From NCBI GenBank assembly GCA_050289385.1, contig JBNKFQ010000143.1:1-44706 (forward strand): DNA of 44,706 nt, written 5' to 3'. Numbering within the stretch: the first letter of the stretch is position 1; each line of letters begins with the position of its first letter. A program made the position numbers and the translations under genes. Positions 1 through 5,983 of the stretch are shown here, piece by piece. Under the pieces are notes generated by a model. The model ran no database searches, was not told where the DNA came from, and saw only the letters and a program-made list of their open reading frames with translations. This DNA is from JBNKFQ01 sp050289385. Its GTDB lineage: Bacteria; Pseudomonadota; Gammaproteobacteria; Pseudomonadales; Porticoccaceae.

Positions 1-414
1 GATATCAGCGGCCTCATCATCCGAGACATGCACTGTTACCCAGAGGCGCTCTTGCGGCAATTTCAGAACGTCAGTCAAAAACTCCCAGGCGTACTGAATC
101 GCTTCGCGCTTGAAGTAATCGCCAAAACTGAAGTTGCCCAGCATTTCGAAGAAAGTATGATGACGAGCGGTATAGCCAACATTTTCCAGGTCATTGTGCT
201 TGCCACCTGCACGCACACAACGCTGTGAGCTGGCCGCACGCTTGTAGTCGCGCGTTTCTTCACCGAGGAAGACATCTTTAAAGGGCACCATACCGGCATT
301 GGTAAACAGCAGTGTCGGGTCGTTTCCCGGCACCAGCGAACTGCTGGGCACTACGGCGTGGCCCTTGCTTTCAAAATAGGTTAAAAAAGCATCGCGTATT
401 TCTGCACTCTTCAT
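1..414 (-). CDS. alaS: Alanine--tRNA ligase, N-terminal part (cut by window edge)
   Basis: Class II alanyl-tRNA synthetase, which charges tRNA-Ala in the cytoplasm. Only the first 138 codons are in the window; the gene runs off the left edge. The start reads MKSAEIRDAFLTYF, followed by GHAVVPSSSLVP, LLFTNAGMVPFKD and QRCVRAGGKHNDLENVG, which are the hallmark opening blocks of the AlaRS catalytic domain, and then ARHHTFFEMLGNFSFGDYF. The ATG at 412-414 lies 3 bases after the hinT stop, so the two genes are probably co-transcribed. Identification is essentially certain; nothing can be said of the editing and C-Ala domains. Confidence 0.97.
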   Translation of the reverse strand, partial: MKSAEIRDAFLTYFESKGHAVVPSSSLVPGNDPTLLFTNAGMVPFKDVFLGEETRDYKRAASSQRCVRAGGKHNDLENVGYTARHHTFFEMLGNFSFGDYFKREAIQYAWEFLTDVLKLPQERLWVTVHVSDDEAADI

Positions 415-417
415 TGA

Positions 418-774
418 CTATAGTTCCTGCCCTAATCCGGATTCAGAGAATTGTTTGTTCCCGAGAATGTGCAAATGCAAATGAAATACCGTTTGACCGG
501 CACCTTCTCCATTGTTGACAATCAGACGAAAGGCGTCGCCGACACCGGCCTGTTTGGCTACTTCTGCAGCAGCAAACATCAGGTGTCCAAGCAATGCCTT
601 GTCTTCTTGCCCGGCATCTACCAGCCTGGGAATCGGTTTTCTCGGAATCAGCAGCAGGTGTGTTGGCGCCTTGGGCGCTATATCCTTGATGGCGACACAA
701 TGCTCGTCTTCATACAGGATATCTGCCGGGATATCGCGATTAATAATTTTGGTAAACAGTGTTTCTTCGGGCAT
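418..774 (-). CDS. hinT: Histidine triad (HIT) nucleotide-binding protein, HinT type
   Basis: A 118-residue HIT-family purine nucleoside phosphoramidase. The sequence shows the family N-terminus (FTKIINRDIPADILYEDE), the PTHLLLIPRKPI strand and the C-terminal triad HLHLHILG, whose middle histidine is the nucleophile in this family. Length is normal for HinT (110-120). The ATG at 772-774 has a GAGAG-type ribosome site. It lies directly upstream of alaS. HinT proteins hydrolyse aminoacyl-adenylates, so a link with an aminoacyl-tRNA synthetase is plausible but inferred. Confidence 0.93.
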   Translation of the reverse strand: MPEETLFTKIINRDIPADILYEDEHCVAIKDIAPKAPTHLLLIPRKPIPRLVDAGQEDKALLGHLMFAAAEVAKQAGVGDAFRLIVNNGEGAGQTVFHLHLHILGNKQFSESGLGQEL

Positions 775-880
775 TTTACTCTCTGGATACGTTCTCTCTA
801 AAACACTTATGTAAAAAATACACGTTCTATTGTTGACAGCTTACAACAGATCCATGGTCAACGGATTGAGCAAGCAGGTG

Positions 881-1072
881 TCAAGCCTTTTTGTTGAGCT
901 TTTCATCCGTTGTCAACTGACGGGCTTCGGATTCGAGCATTACCGGAATGCCATCGCGAATTGGGTATGCCAAACCACTGGCTCGACAGATCAGCTCTTG
1001 CTTCTCTTTGTCATACTCCAGAGGTGCCTTGCTGACCGGGCAAACGAGGATACTCAGCAATTTTTTGTCCAT
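881..1072 (-). CDS. Trm112 family protein (YcaR-like)
   Basis: A 63-residue protein beginning MDKKLLSILVCPVSKAPLEY and containing LICRASGLAYPIRDGIPVMLESEAR, the signature of the small bacterial Trm112/YcaR (formerly DUF343) group. In gammaproteobacteria it commonly sits between lpxK and kdsB; here it is alone between an M23 protein and hinT. The two cysteines (in LVCP and LICR) match the usual bacterial pattern. Eukaryotic and archaeal Trm112 activates methyltransferases; the bacterial role is not settled. The 106 bases from its stop to the hinT start show no clear terminator. Confidence 0.9.
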   Translation of the reverse strand: MDKKLLSILVCPVSKAPLEYDKEKQELICRASGLAYPIRDGIPVMLESEARQLTTDEKLNKKA

Positions 1073-1125
1073 GGGAAATCTCTAAATCAACCAGAATGGC
1101 GATTCTACGGGAATACATGCCCTCT

Positions 1126-1153
1126 GAGAACAGGAAACCGGGAATCAGGGGAC
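1126..1153. repeat. Heptamer array at the 3' end of the M23 gene
   Basis: Four degenerate 7-base units (GAGAACA, GGAAACC, GGGAATC, AGGGGAC) in register. The stop codon of the M23 gene (1145-1147) and its last two codons lie inside the array. The units belong to the same G-rich type as the arrays at the ends of recX, dnaE and lpxD. Degenerate and only four units, so weaker than the other arrays when taken alone. Confidence 0.5.
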
Positions 1154-1975
1154 CTGAGGCGTGAAGGGCAAGGTTTGCATGACCTGCTGCGGATCTATAC
1201 GAACATCAAACCAGTTCATACGCCAGTCCAGATGAGGGCCTGTTGCACGCCCCGTGGCACCGACCTCGGCAATGACGTCACCTGGCTCAATGTGCTGACC
1301 TTCTTTGACCAGAATTTTGCTGAGATGGATGAATGTAGAAGACAAGCCATGACCATGGTCAACGATCAGGGTGCCTCCAGAGTAGTACATGTCCGGGTGC
1401 GTCAAAGTGACCACTCCCGGAGCAGGTGCCTTGACGGGCGTACCTGTCGGAGCGGCGATATCGAGTCCAAAATGGGGTCGCTTGGGAACACCGTTGTAAA
1501 TCCGCTGGCTGCCATAAACACCGGTTATTACGCCGTCAATCGGTCGCCTGAAACCACGGGTAAAATCCATGCGCAAATCATCCAGAGAACGGGCTTTACG
1601 CACCATCCGGCCTTCTGCACGAATTCTGGCGAGAGCCTCTTCTGGCGGCGTAACCGTGCGCTGGGGCACGCCTTCAATCTTTTGCGTCGGGTATTCCCGC
1701 TGCATGACCTCAATCACACGGACCGTTTTTTTACCCGCATTGTTGTAAACAAATAATTCCATACGCGGAGGGGCATCGCGACCCAAAGCCAGAATAAAGA
1801 CGCCATTGTCTGCAATACGAACGTTGTGACCATCAAACTCCAAACGAACGCCCTCCTCTGCCATGCCGAGCAACAAGCCCCCCTGCCGGGCGGCACCCGA
1901 CAGCTCCACAGCCGCGCAGGTTAGCGAAAAACAATTCAACAGTGTGGCCAGGCCAGCAAACAAGTATTTTTTCAT
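1145..1975 (-). CDS. Exported M23 (LytM-type) peptidase-like protein
   Basis: A 276-residue protein with a signal peptide (MKKYLFAGLATLLNCFSLTC, cleavage probably after CAA) and a C-terminal LytM domain from about residue 145. Zinc-site motifs are HFGLD (H168, D172) and HGHG with H217 in FIHL. The terminal H-x-H reads GPHLDW: H248 is present but the second histidine, normally a zinc ligand, is Asp250. Asp can bind zinc, so activity is uncertain rather than excluded. It probably acts on peptidoglycan cross-links in the periplasm. The final codons and stop fall in a heptamer array. An inverted-repeat element lies in the spacer upstream. Confidence 0.85.
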   Translation of the reverse strand: MKKYLFAGLATLLNCFSLTCAAVELSGAARQGGLLLGMAEEGVRLEFDGHNVRIADNGVFILALGRDAPPRMELFVYNNAGKKTVRVIEVMQREYPTQKIEGVPQRTVTPPEEALARIRAEGRMVRKARSLDDLRMDFTRGFRRPIDGVITGVYGSQRIYNGVPKRPHFGLDIAAPTGTPVKAPAPGVVTLTHPDMYYSGGTLIVDHGHGLSSTFIHLSKILVKEGQHIEPGDVIAEVGATGRATGPHLDWRMNWFDVRIDPQQVMQTLPFTPQVP

Positions 1976-2031
1976 AACGGATAACTTTTATGTGTGTTTT
2001 AGCAAACTCTACGGGAGAAAATATTTTCAGA

Positions 2032-2228
2032 TGAATGGCATTTACTTAAGCGCCGGTCGCACATCGCACGCCAGACGTCACACGCTTTTAAAGAGATTGC
2101 CAATCGTTTGTCTCATAGATAAAAATTCTATGGTTTAAGGGCCTATAGTGCCCCTTTAGCGTGCGACGTGCGGCTACCGACGTACGGCCAAAGAAAGCCC
2201 GATATTACGCTTAAGTAAGTGCCATTCA
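2032..2228. repeat. 197-bp nested inverted-repeat element
   Basis: The outer arms are 21 bases each (2032-2052 and 2208-2228) and complementary with one mismatch; both contain CTTAAG. Inside lie GTCGCAC-type heptamer arms at about 2055-2092 and 2153-2189. The right inner arm, read in reverse, contains ACGTCGGTAG and CACGCTAAA, which also occur in the left arm of the element at 42009-42110, so the inner part belongs to the same family. The right outer arm ends 9 bases from the stop of the hypothetical gene at 2237. No coding capacity. The outer arms resemble the ends of a miniature inverted-repeat element; no target duplication was obvious. Confidence 0.7.
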
Positions 2229-2236
2229 CTTTCAGT

Positions 2237-2665
2237 TTATTTATCTTCTTTCGCTTTCTCATGTTCGGCATCCTCCTCCATATTTGCCGAGGGATCATCC
2301 AGTGTCAGATAAGGTTCAAAGCTTTCTATCTGACAACTGAATCGAGTTTGCAGAGACGTAACAAAATCCATTCGAGCGCAGAGAGTACCGGTTTGGGTTT
2401 TATAGGAAATACCATGATTTTTTACTCCGGGACAACGCTGCTTGAGTTTCATCATAATTGTTTTGTTATTGGATATTTCGATAAGCGCTGAGGTTTCGTC
2501 AATAAACCTCAGTGATTTAATACGAGACGTGCGTATGCAACCGTTATGAATACCCCACTCTGCCGGATCGAGATCTTCATCGATAACCGGTGGCTCCTCT
2601 GCCGATAAAAAGGCCGGCACCAATAAAAACACCAATAACCATCTGCAGACAATTTCACTTTTCAA
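2237..2665 (-). CDS. Small exported protein of unknown function
   Basis: A protein of about 142 residues with a signal peptide (SEIVCRWLLVFLLVPAFLSA, cleaved before EEPP). I chose TTG at 2663-2665 because an AGGAG ribosome site lies at 2673-2677, seven bases upstream; a longer frame to 2695 also begins with TTG but has no such site. The mature part has four cysteines (NGCIRTSRI, QRCPGV, GTLCARMDF, FSCQIESF), suggesting disulfides, and a charged tail (EEDAEHEKAKEDK). The C-I-R, CPG and LC pattern recalls the small exported DUF6491 group, but I could not test this. Function unknown. Confidence 0.7.
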   Translation of the reverse strand: MKSEIVCRWLLVFLLVPAFLSAEEPPVIDEDLDPAEWGIHNGCIRTSRIKSLRFIDETSALIEISNNKTIMMKLKQRCPGVKNHGISYKTQTGTLCARMDFVTSLQTRFSCQIESFEPYLTLDDPSANMEEDAEHEKAKEDK

Positions 2666-2723
2666 TGTCTTTCTCCTCGTTGCCACGAGCAACAAATCAG
2701 GCGCACTGGCCTTTGTTACGCAC

Positions 2724-2758
2724 TTCCTGTTCCCTATTCCCTATTCCCTATTCCGATC
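2724..2758. repeat. Heptamer array spanning the recX stop codon
   Basis: Five 7-base units: TTCCTGT, then three exact TCCCTAT, then TCCGATC. On the recX strand these read as AGGGAATA-type repeats and encode the last residues R-N-R-E and the TAG stop (2741-2743). The array therefore straddles the end of the gene. Confidence 0.8.
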
Positions 2759-3238
2759 GTCAAGCGCAGTTTGTATCTGTTCTGCACTAAAACCCCGGTA
2801 TTGCAAAAAACGCGCCCGTTTACTCCGCTCCTGATAGTTGTCGGGAGGTTCTGTTCCAAACCGTTTTTGCGCGACTCGCGTCGCCAGCTCGAACCAGTCT
2901 ACTGAATATTCCGCAAGGGTCTGTTCCACCAGGTCTTCTGCCACTCCACGCTGCTGCAACTCCTGGCGTATGCGATAAGGCCCCTGACCTTTTCTTGCCC
3001 TGCTGCGCAAAAACGCCTCGGCAAACCGGGCATCACAAAGCAATCCTTCCTGCTCCAGCTTATCCAGTGCCATAGCGAGCACATTGGAGGCCTTGTCATG
3101 CTCGGGAAATTTGGCCACCAATCTGCCAACAAGTTCCTGCCGGCTGTATTCACGACGCGCCAGTAAATTCATTGCTGCCAAACGCATAGCGGCCAACGCT
3201 TTGCGAAACACCTCATCGGGGCTGTCACCAATATCCAT
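2741..3238 (-). CDS. recX: Regulatory protein RecX
   Basis: A 165-residue modulator that binds RecA filaments and inhibits recombinase activity. The family features are NLLARREYSRQELVGRLVAKF near the N-terminus, LEQEGLLCDARFAEAFLRSRARKGQGPYRIRQEL in the middle and KRARFLQYRGFSAEQIQTAL at the end. ATG at 3236-3238 is preferred; an in-frame TTG at 3245-3247 is possible. Unusually, it does not follow recA directly: a membrane hydroxylase gene and a strong terminator intervene, so it is probably co-transcribed with the hydroxylase (gap 22 bases). Its last four codons are encoded by a heptamer array. Confidence 0.93.
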   Translation of the reverse strand: MDIGDSPDEVFRKALAAMRLAAMNLLARREYSRQELVGRLVAKFPEHDKASNVLAMALDKLEQEGLLCDARFAEAFLRSRARKGQGPYRIRQELQQRGVAEDLVEQTLAEYSVDWFELATRVAQKRFGTEPPDNYQERSKRARFLQYRGFSAEQIQTALDDRNRE

Positions 3239-3260
3239 TACTGTCAAACACCTCTTTCCG

Positions 3261-4073
3261 TCAATTTACCCTGGTTGACGTTCCGTCTTCACCGCGGCTT
3301 GATTGAAATGGTGCAATCATTAATTTCACAAATGACCGCTCCGATTCACCTTGCAGCCCTATTCGCATGGTGGCAGTTCTGACAGTGCTACTGCAACTGT
3401 TAAACAAGTGGTCCCAACAACTGAGTACAGTGCCGTAATTGCTGTCGGTATCCCGTCGCACGGCATGATGATGAACCCAGTGAATACCCGGTGTAATAAT
3501 AAGTTTTGAAAGAGTCCGTTCAATACCGGAATACAATCGAATGTTCGAGTGATGAAAGATAGTACAGATTAATACCAGTGTTTCAAATATCAGGACACTG
3601 CCAAATGGCACATCCAGCACAAGGATAACGACAACCCGTACTAGCGCCGAAAGTACGATTTCACCTGCATGAAATCTCAATGCAGAGGTGGTATCCAGGT
3701 GCTCGTCCAGATGGTGGACCCGGTGGAAGCGCCAAAGTAGCGGTAATTTGTGATTGGCGCGATGCCACCAATATATCCAGAAGTCGAGTAACAGCAAGTC
3801 GAACAGTAACGCGCCTGCGCCCCTCCACTCGCTGGGCCGCCACTCTACCGTATGCTCCGTTGCCCACAGCGTCAACGGTAAAATCACCAGCGGCGAAAGC
3901 CCGACGTTGGCCAGCCAGAGCCCCAGGTTCCGCCCTGTCCGCTGTAACGAATCCCATTTATTGCGCCAATATAAACCTGTACTGGCTGGTGCAAGCCTTT
4001 CCCAAATAAAAAGACACAGTAACCAACCGAATACAAACCCGGTTTTCAATAACAGCTGTTCTTCAACATTCAT
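3261..4073 (-). CDS. Fatty acid hydroxylase/sterol desaturase family membrane protein
   Basis: A protein of about 270 residues, integral to the membrane, with hydrophobic segments near residues 7-25, 45-70 and 85-105 and another around VLSALVRVVVILVLDV. The di-iron histidine clusters are HRANH (HxxxH), HRVHH (HxxHH), a later HHSN and HWVHHH (HxxHH). The family hydroxylates or desaturates lipids using O2; the substrate cannot be told. ATG at 4071-4073 is preceded by AAGGGA; a TTG five codons upstream is less likely. It sits between recA and recX, directly downstream of the recA terminator. Confidence 0.87.
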   Translation of the reverse strand: MNVEEQLLLKTGFVFGWLLCLFIWERLAPASTGLYWRNKWDSLQRTGRNLGLWLANVGLSPLVILPLTLWATEHTVEWRPSEWRGAGALLFDLLLLDFWIYWWHRANHKLPLLWRFHRVHHLDEHLDTTSALRFHAGEIVLSALVRVVVILVLDVPFGSVLIFETLVLICTIFHHSNIRLYSGIERTLSKLIITPGIHWVHHHAVRRDTDSNYGTVLSCWDHLFNSCSSTVRTATMRIGLQGESERSFVKLMIAPFQSSRGEDGTSTRVN

Positions 4074-4099
4074 AAGTCCCTTACTCAAAAGACCAATGC

Positions 4100-4123
4100 A
4101 AAAAAGCCCCGCACAAGCGGGGC
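4100..4123 (-). terminator. Rho-independent terminator after recA
   Basis: On the minus strand a perfect 7-bp stem (GCCCCGC and GCGGGGC) with the loop TTGT is followed by six T residues. It lies about 40 bases after the recA stop and ahead of the hydroxylase start, so it should end the main recA transcript. Confidence 0.92.
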
Positions 4124-4163
4124 CTTAAAGCTGACAGAGTACTCTGCGCTGCCGCCAACTGAT

Positions 4164-5189
4164 TTACTCAACCGTTTCCTGATCTTTGGGTTTTGCATCA
4201 ACCACACCCAGCATCTGTTGTCTGATGGCAGTGTCTATTTCCTGCGCCACCTCGGGATTGTCACGCAGATAGTCACAAGAGTTGCTCTTGCCCTGACCAA
4301 TCCTGTCACCCTTGTAGGAATACCAGGCACCGGCCTTGTCCACCAGACCCAATTTAACGCCCAAATCAACAAGCTCACCGTAACGATTAATGCCCTTGCC
4401 ATAAAGAATTTGAAATTCACTCTGCTTGAATGGCGGTGATACCTTGTTTTTAACAACCTTGACACGGGTTTCATTACCAACCACTTCTTCACCTTCCTTG
4501 ACAGCGCCGATACGGCGAATATCGAGTCGCACAGAAGAGTAAAATTTGAGTGCGTTGCCGCCGGTGGTGGTTTCAGGGTTGCCAAACATAACCCCGATTT
4601 TCATACGAATCTGGTTGATAAAGATCACCAGGCAATTGGCATTTTTAATGTTACCCGTAATTTTGCGCAGTGCTTGCGACATCAAGCGCGCTTGCAAGCC
4701 AACATGATGATCGCCCATCTCGCCCTCGATCTCGGCTTTGGGTGTGAGCGCTGCAACAGAATCGACTACCAGCACATCAACCGCACCGGAACGCACCAGC
4801 ATATCTGTCACCTCGAGCGCCTGTTCACCGGTATCTGGCTGTGACAACACCAGGTCATCAATATTTACCCCGAGCTTTTCCGCATAAATCGGGTCCAGGG
4901 CGTGCTCGGCATCAATAAAGGCGCAGGTACCGCCCAGATTTTGCGCTTCGGCAATTACCGACAAGGTCAATGTGGTTTTACCGGAAGATTCAGGCCCGTA
5001 TATTTCAACAATTCGACCCTTGGGTAAGCCGCCAACGCCCAATGCAATATCAAGCCCCAGAGAACCCGTGGAAATACTCGGAATAGCCTCGTGCTCCCGA
5101 TCCCCCATGCGCATAACAGTACCTTTACCAAACTGGCGATCAATCTGGGTGAGCGCCGCTTGCAGGGCCTTCTCTTTATTAGCGTCCAT
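4164..5189 (-). CDS. recA: Recombinase RecA
   Basis: A 341-residue strand-exchange protein and LexA co-protease. Visible motifs are MDANKEKALQAALTQIDRQFGKGTVM at the start, Walker A GPESSGKTT, DAEHALDPIYA, LLVVDSVAAL-type Walker B (VLVVDSVAALTPKAEIEGEMGD), the L1 and L2 loop region (NQIRMKIGVMFGNPETTTGGNALKFY) and an acidic C-terminus. The ATG at 5187-5189 has GAGGT upstream and matches family starts; the frame extends 21 codons further 5' but that part reaches into the promoter. A perfect LexA site lies 68 bases upstream and a strong terminator follows. Confidence 0.98.
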   Translation of the reverse strand: MDANKEKALQAALTQIDRQFGKGTVMRMGDREHEAIPSISTGSLGLDIALGVGGLPKGRIVEIYGPESSGKTTLTLSVIAEAQNLGGTCAFIDAEHALDPIYAEKLGVNIDDLVLSQPDTGEQALEVTDMLVRSGAVDVLVVDSVAALTPKAEIEGEMGDHHVGLQARLMSQALRKITGNIKNANCLVIFINQIRMKIGVMFGNPETTTGGNALKFYSSVRLDIRRIGAVKEGEEVVGNETRVKVVKNKVSPPFKQSEFQILYGKGINRYGELVDLGVKLGLVDKAGAWYSYKGDRIGQGKSNSCDYLRDNPEVAQEIDTAIRQQMLGVVDAKPKDQETVE

Positions 5190-5256
5190 TTGTTTTACCT
5201 CATCGTTATCGGTATTTGTCACGATCTGGGCCGCAGCATATACCAAAATCAAATAA

Positions 5257-5272
5257 CTGTATAGCTATACAG
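5257..5272 (-). promoter_or_regulatory. LexA (SOS) box of recA
   Basis: CTGTATAGCTATACAG is a perfect 16-bp palindrome that fits the CTG-N10-CAG consensus. It lies 68-83 bases upstream of the recA ATG, in an AT-rich stretch arranged as in the E. coli recA promoter, with the operator between or overlapping the -35 and -10 positions. This predicts LexA repression and SOS induction of recA. Confidence 0.93.
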
Positions 5273-5390
5273 TAAAATAAATTTAATATTACCGACATCA
5301 TTGCACATAGATGCGACTGCGGATGAATGGTGGACATCTGGCGCTTGACGCGACAGCAACACCACACCGGGCAAAGCGACGGCGCAAGTC

Positions 5391-5888
5391 TCAGCTTCCG
5401 GCCTCAGACAACAGCTGCTCCAGCCCCAGCAAGGCCCTAAATACCGCTTGTTGACGAACCTTTGCCCGCCCACCGTCAAAATACTGGCAAAGTGAGTGAA
5501 CTTCTCCTTCACGCAAGGCCCAGGCAAACCAGACAAGACCCACTGGCTTATCTGCAGTACCACCATCCGGCCCGGCAATGCCGGTAATAGCCACTGACAA
5601 ATCTGCCTGTGCAGCCTGCAACGCACCTGATGCCATTTCTTGCGCCACCATTTCACTGACAGCGCCATACTGCTTCAGAGTCTCGCCAGCGACGCCCAGA
5701 AGTTGCTGTTTGGCGCGATCGGCATAGGTAACAAAACCCATATCAAACCACTGTGAACTGCCTGGAACACTTGTAATGGCCTCAGCCACGCCACCGCCGG
5801 TGCAAGATTCAGCACAGGTTACCCGCAACCCACGCTCCAGTAATCTTGCACCCAGTCGTTCAGCAACAGTTTGTGCGTCTTTATCCAT
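5391..5888 (-). CDS. pncC: Nicotinamide-nucleotide amidohydrolase (CinA C-terminal family)
   Basis: A 165-residue stand-alone CinA C-terminal domain protein. In this family it deamidates NMN to nicotinate mononucleotide, salvaging the by-product of NAD-dependent DNA ligase. Motifs are VTCAESCTGGGVAEAIT (nucleotide site), GFVTYADRAKQQLLGV, YGAVSEMVAQEMASGA and ITGIAGPDGGTADKPVGLVWFA. Length is normal for PncC. It lies upstream of recA and divergent from mutS, as in several gammaproteobacteria. No ribosome site precedes the ATG at 5886-5888, and the best promoter would start transcription almost at the ATG. Confidence 0.95.
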   Translation of the reverse strand: MDKDAQTVAERLGARLLERGLRVTCAESCTGGGVAEAITSVPGSSQWFDMGFVTYADRAKQQLLGVAGETLKQYGAVSEMVAQEMASGALQAAQADLSVAITGIAGPDGGTADKPVGLVWFAWALREGEVHSLCQYFDGGRAKVRQQAVFRALLGLEQLLSEAGS

Positions 5889-5896
5889 GGCAAAGA

Positions 5897-5924
5897 ATTA
5901 TGAGTGCAATTGCAGTTTTGTCAA
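5897..5924 (-). promoter_or_regulatory. Putative sigma-70 promoter of pncC
   Basis: On the minus strand TTGACA (5919-5924) and CATAAT (5897-5902) are separated by 16 bases. The expected start site is near 5890, only one to three bases before the pncC ATG, so the transcript would be leaderless or nearly so. The match to consensus is strong; use of the promoter is inferred. Confidence 0.6.
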
Positions 5925-5983
5925 AGTGTACAATCCCGTAGAATTTCACTCTTAACTTGTTTCCGACCAGACTGAAAAAACGG

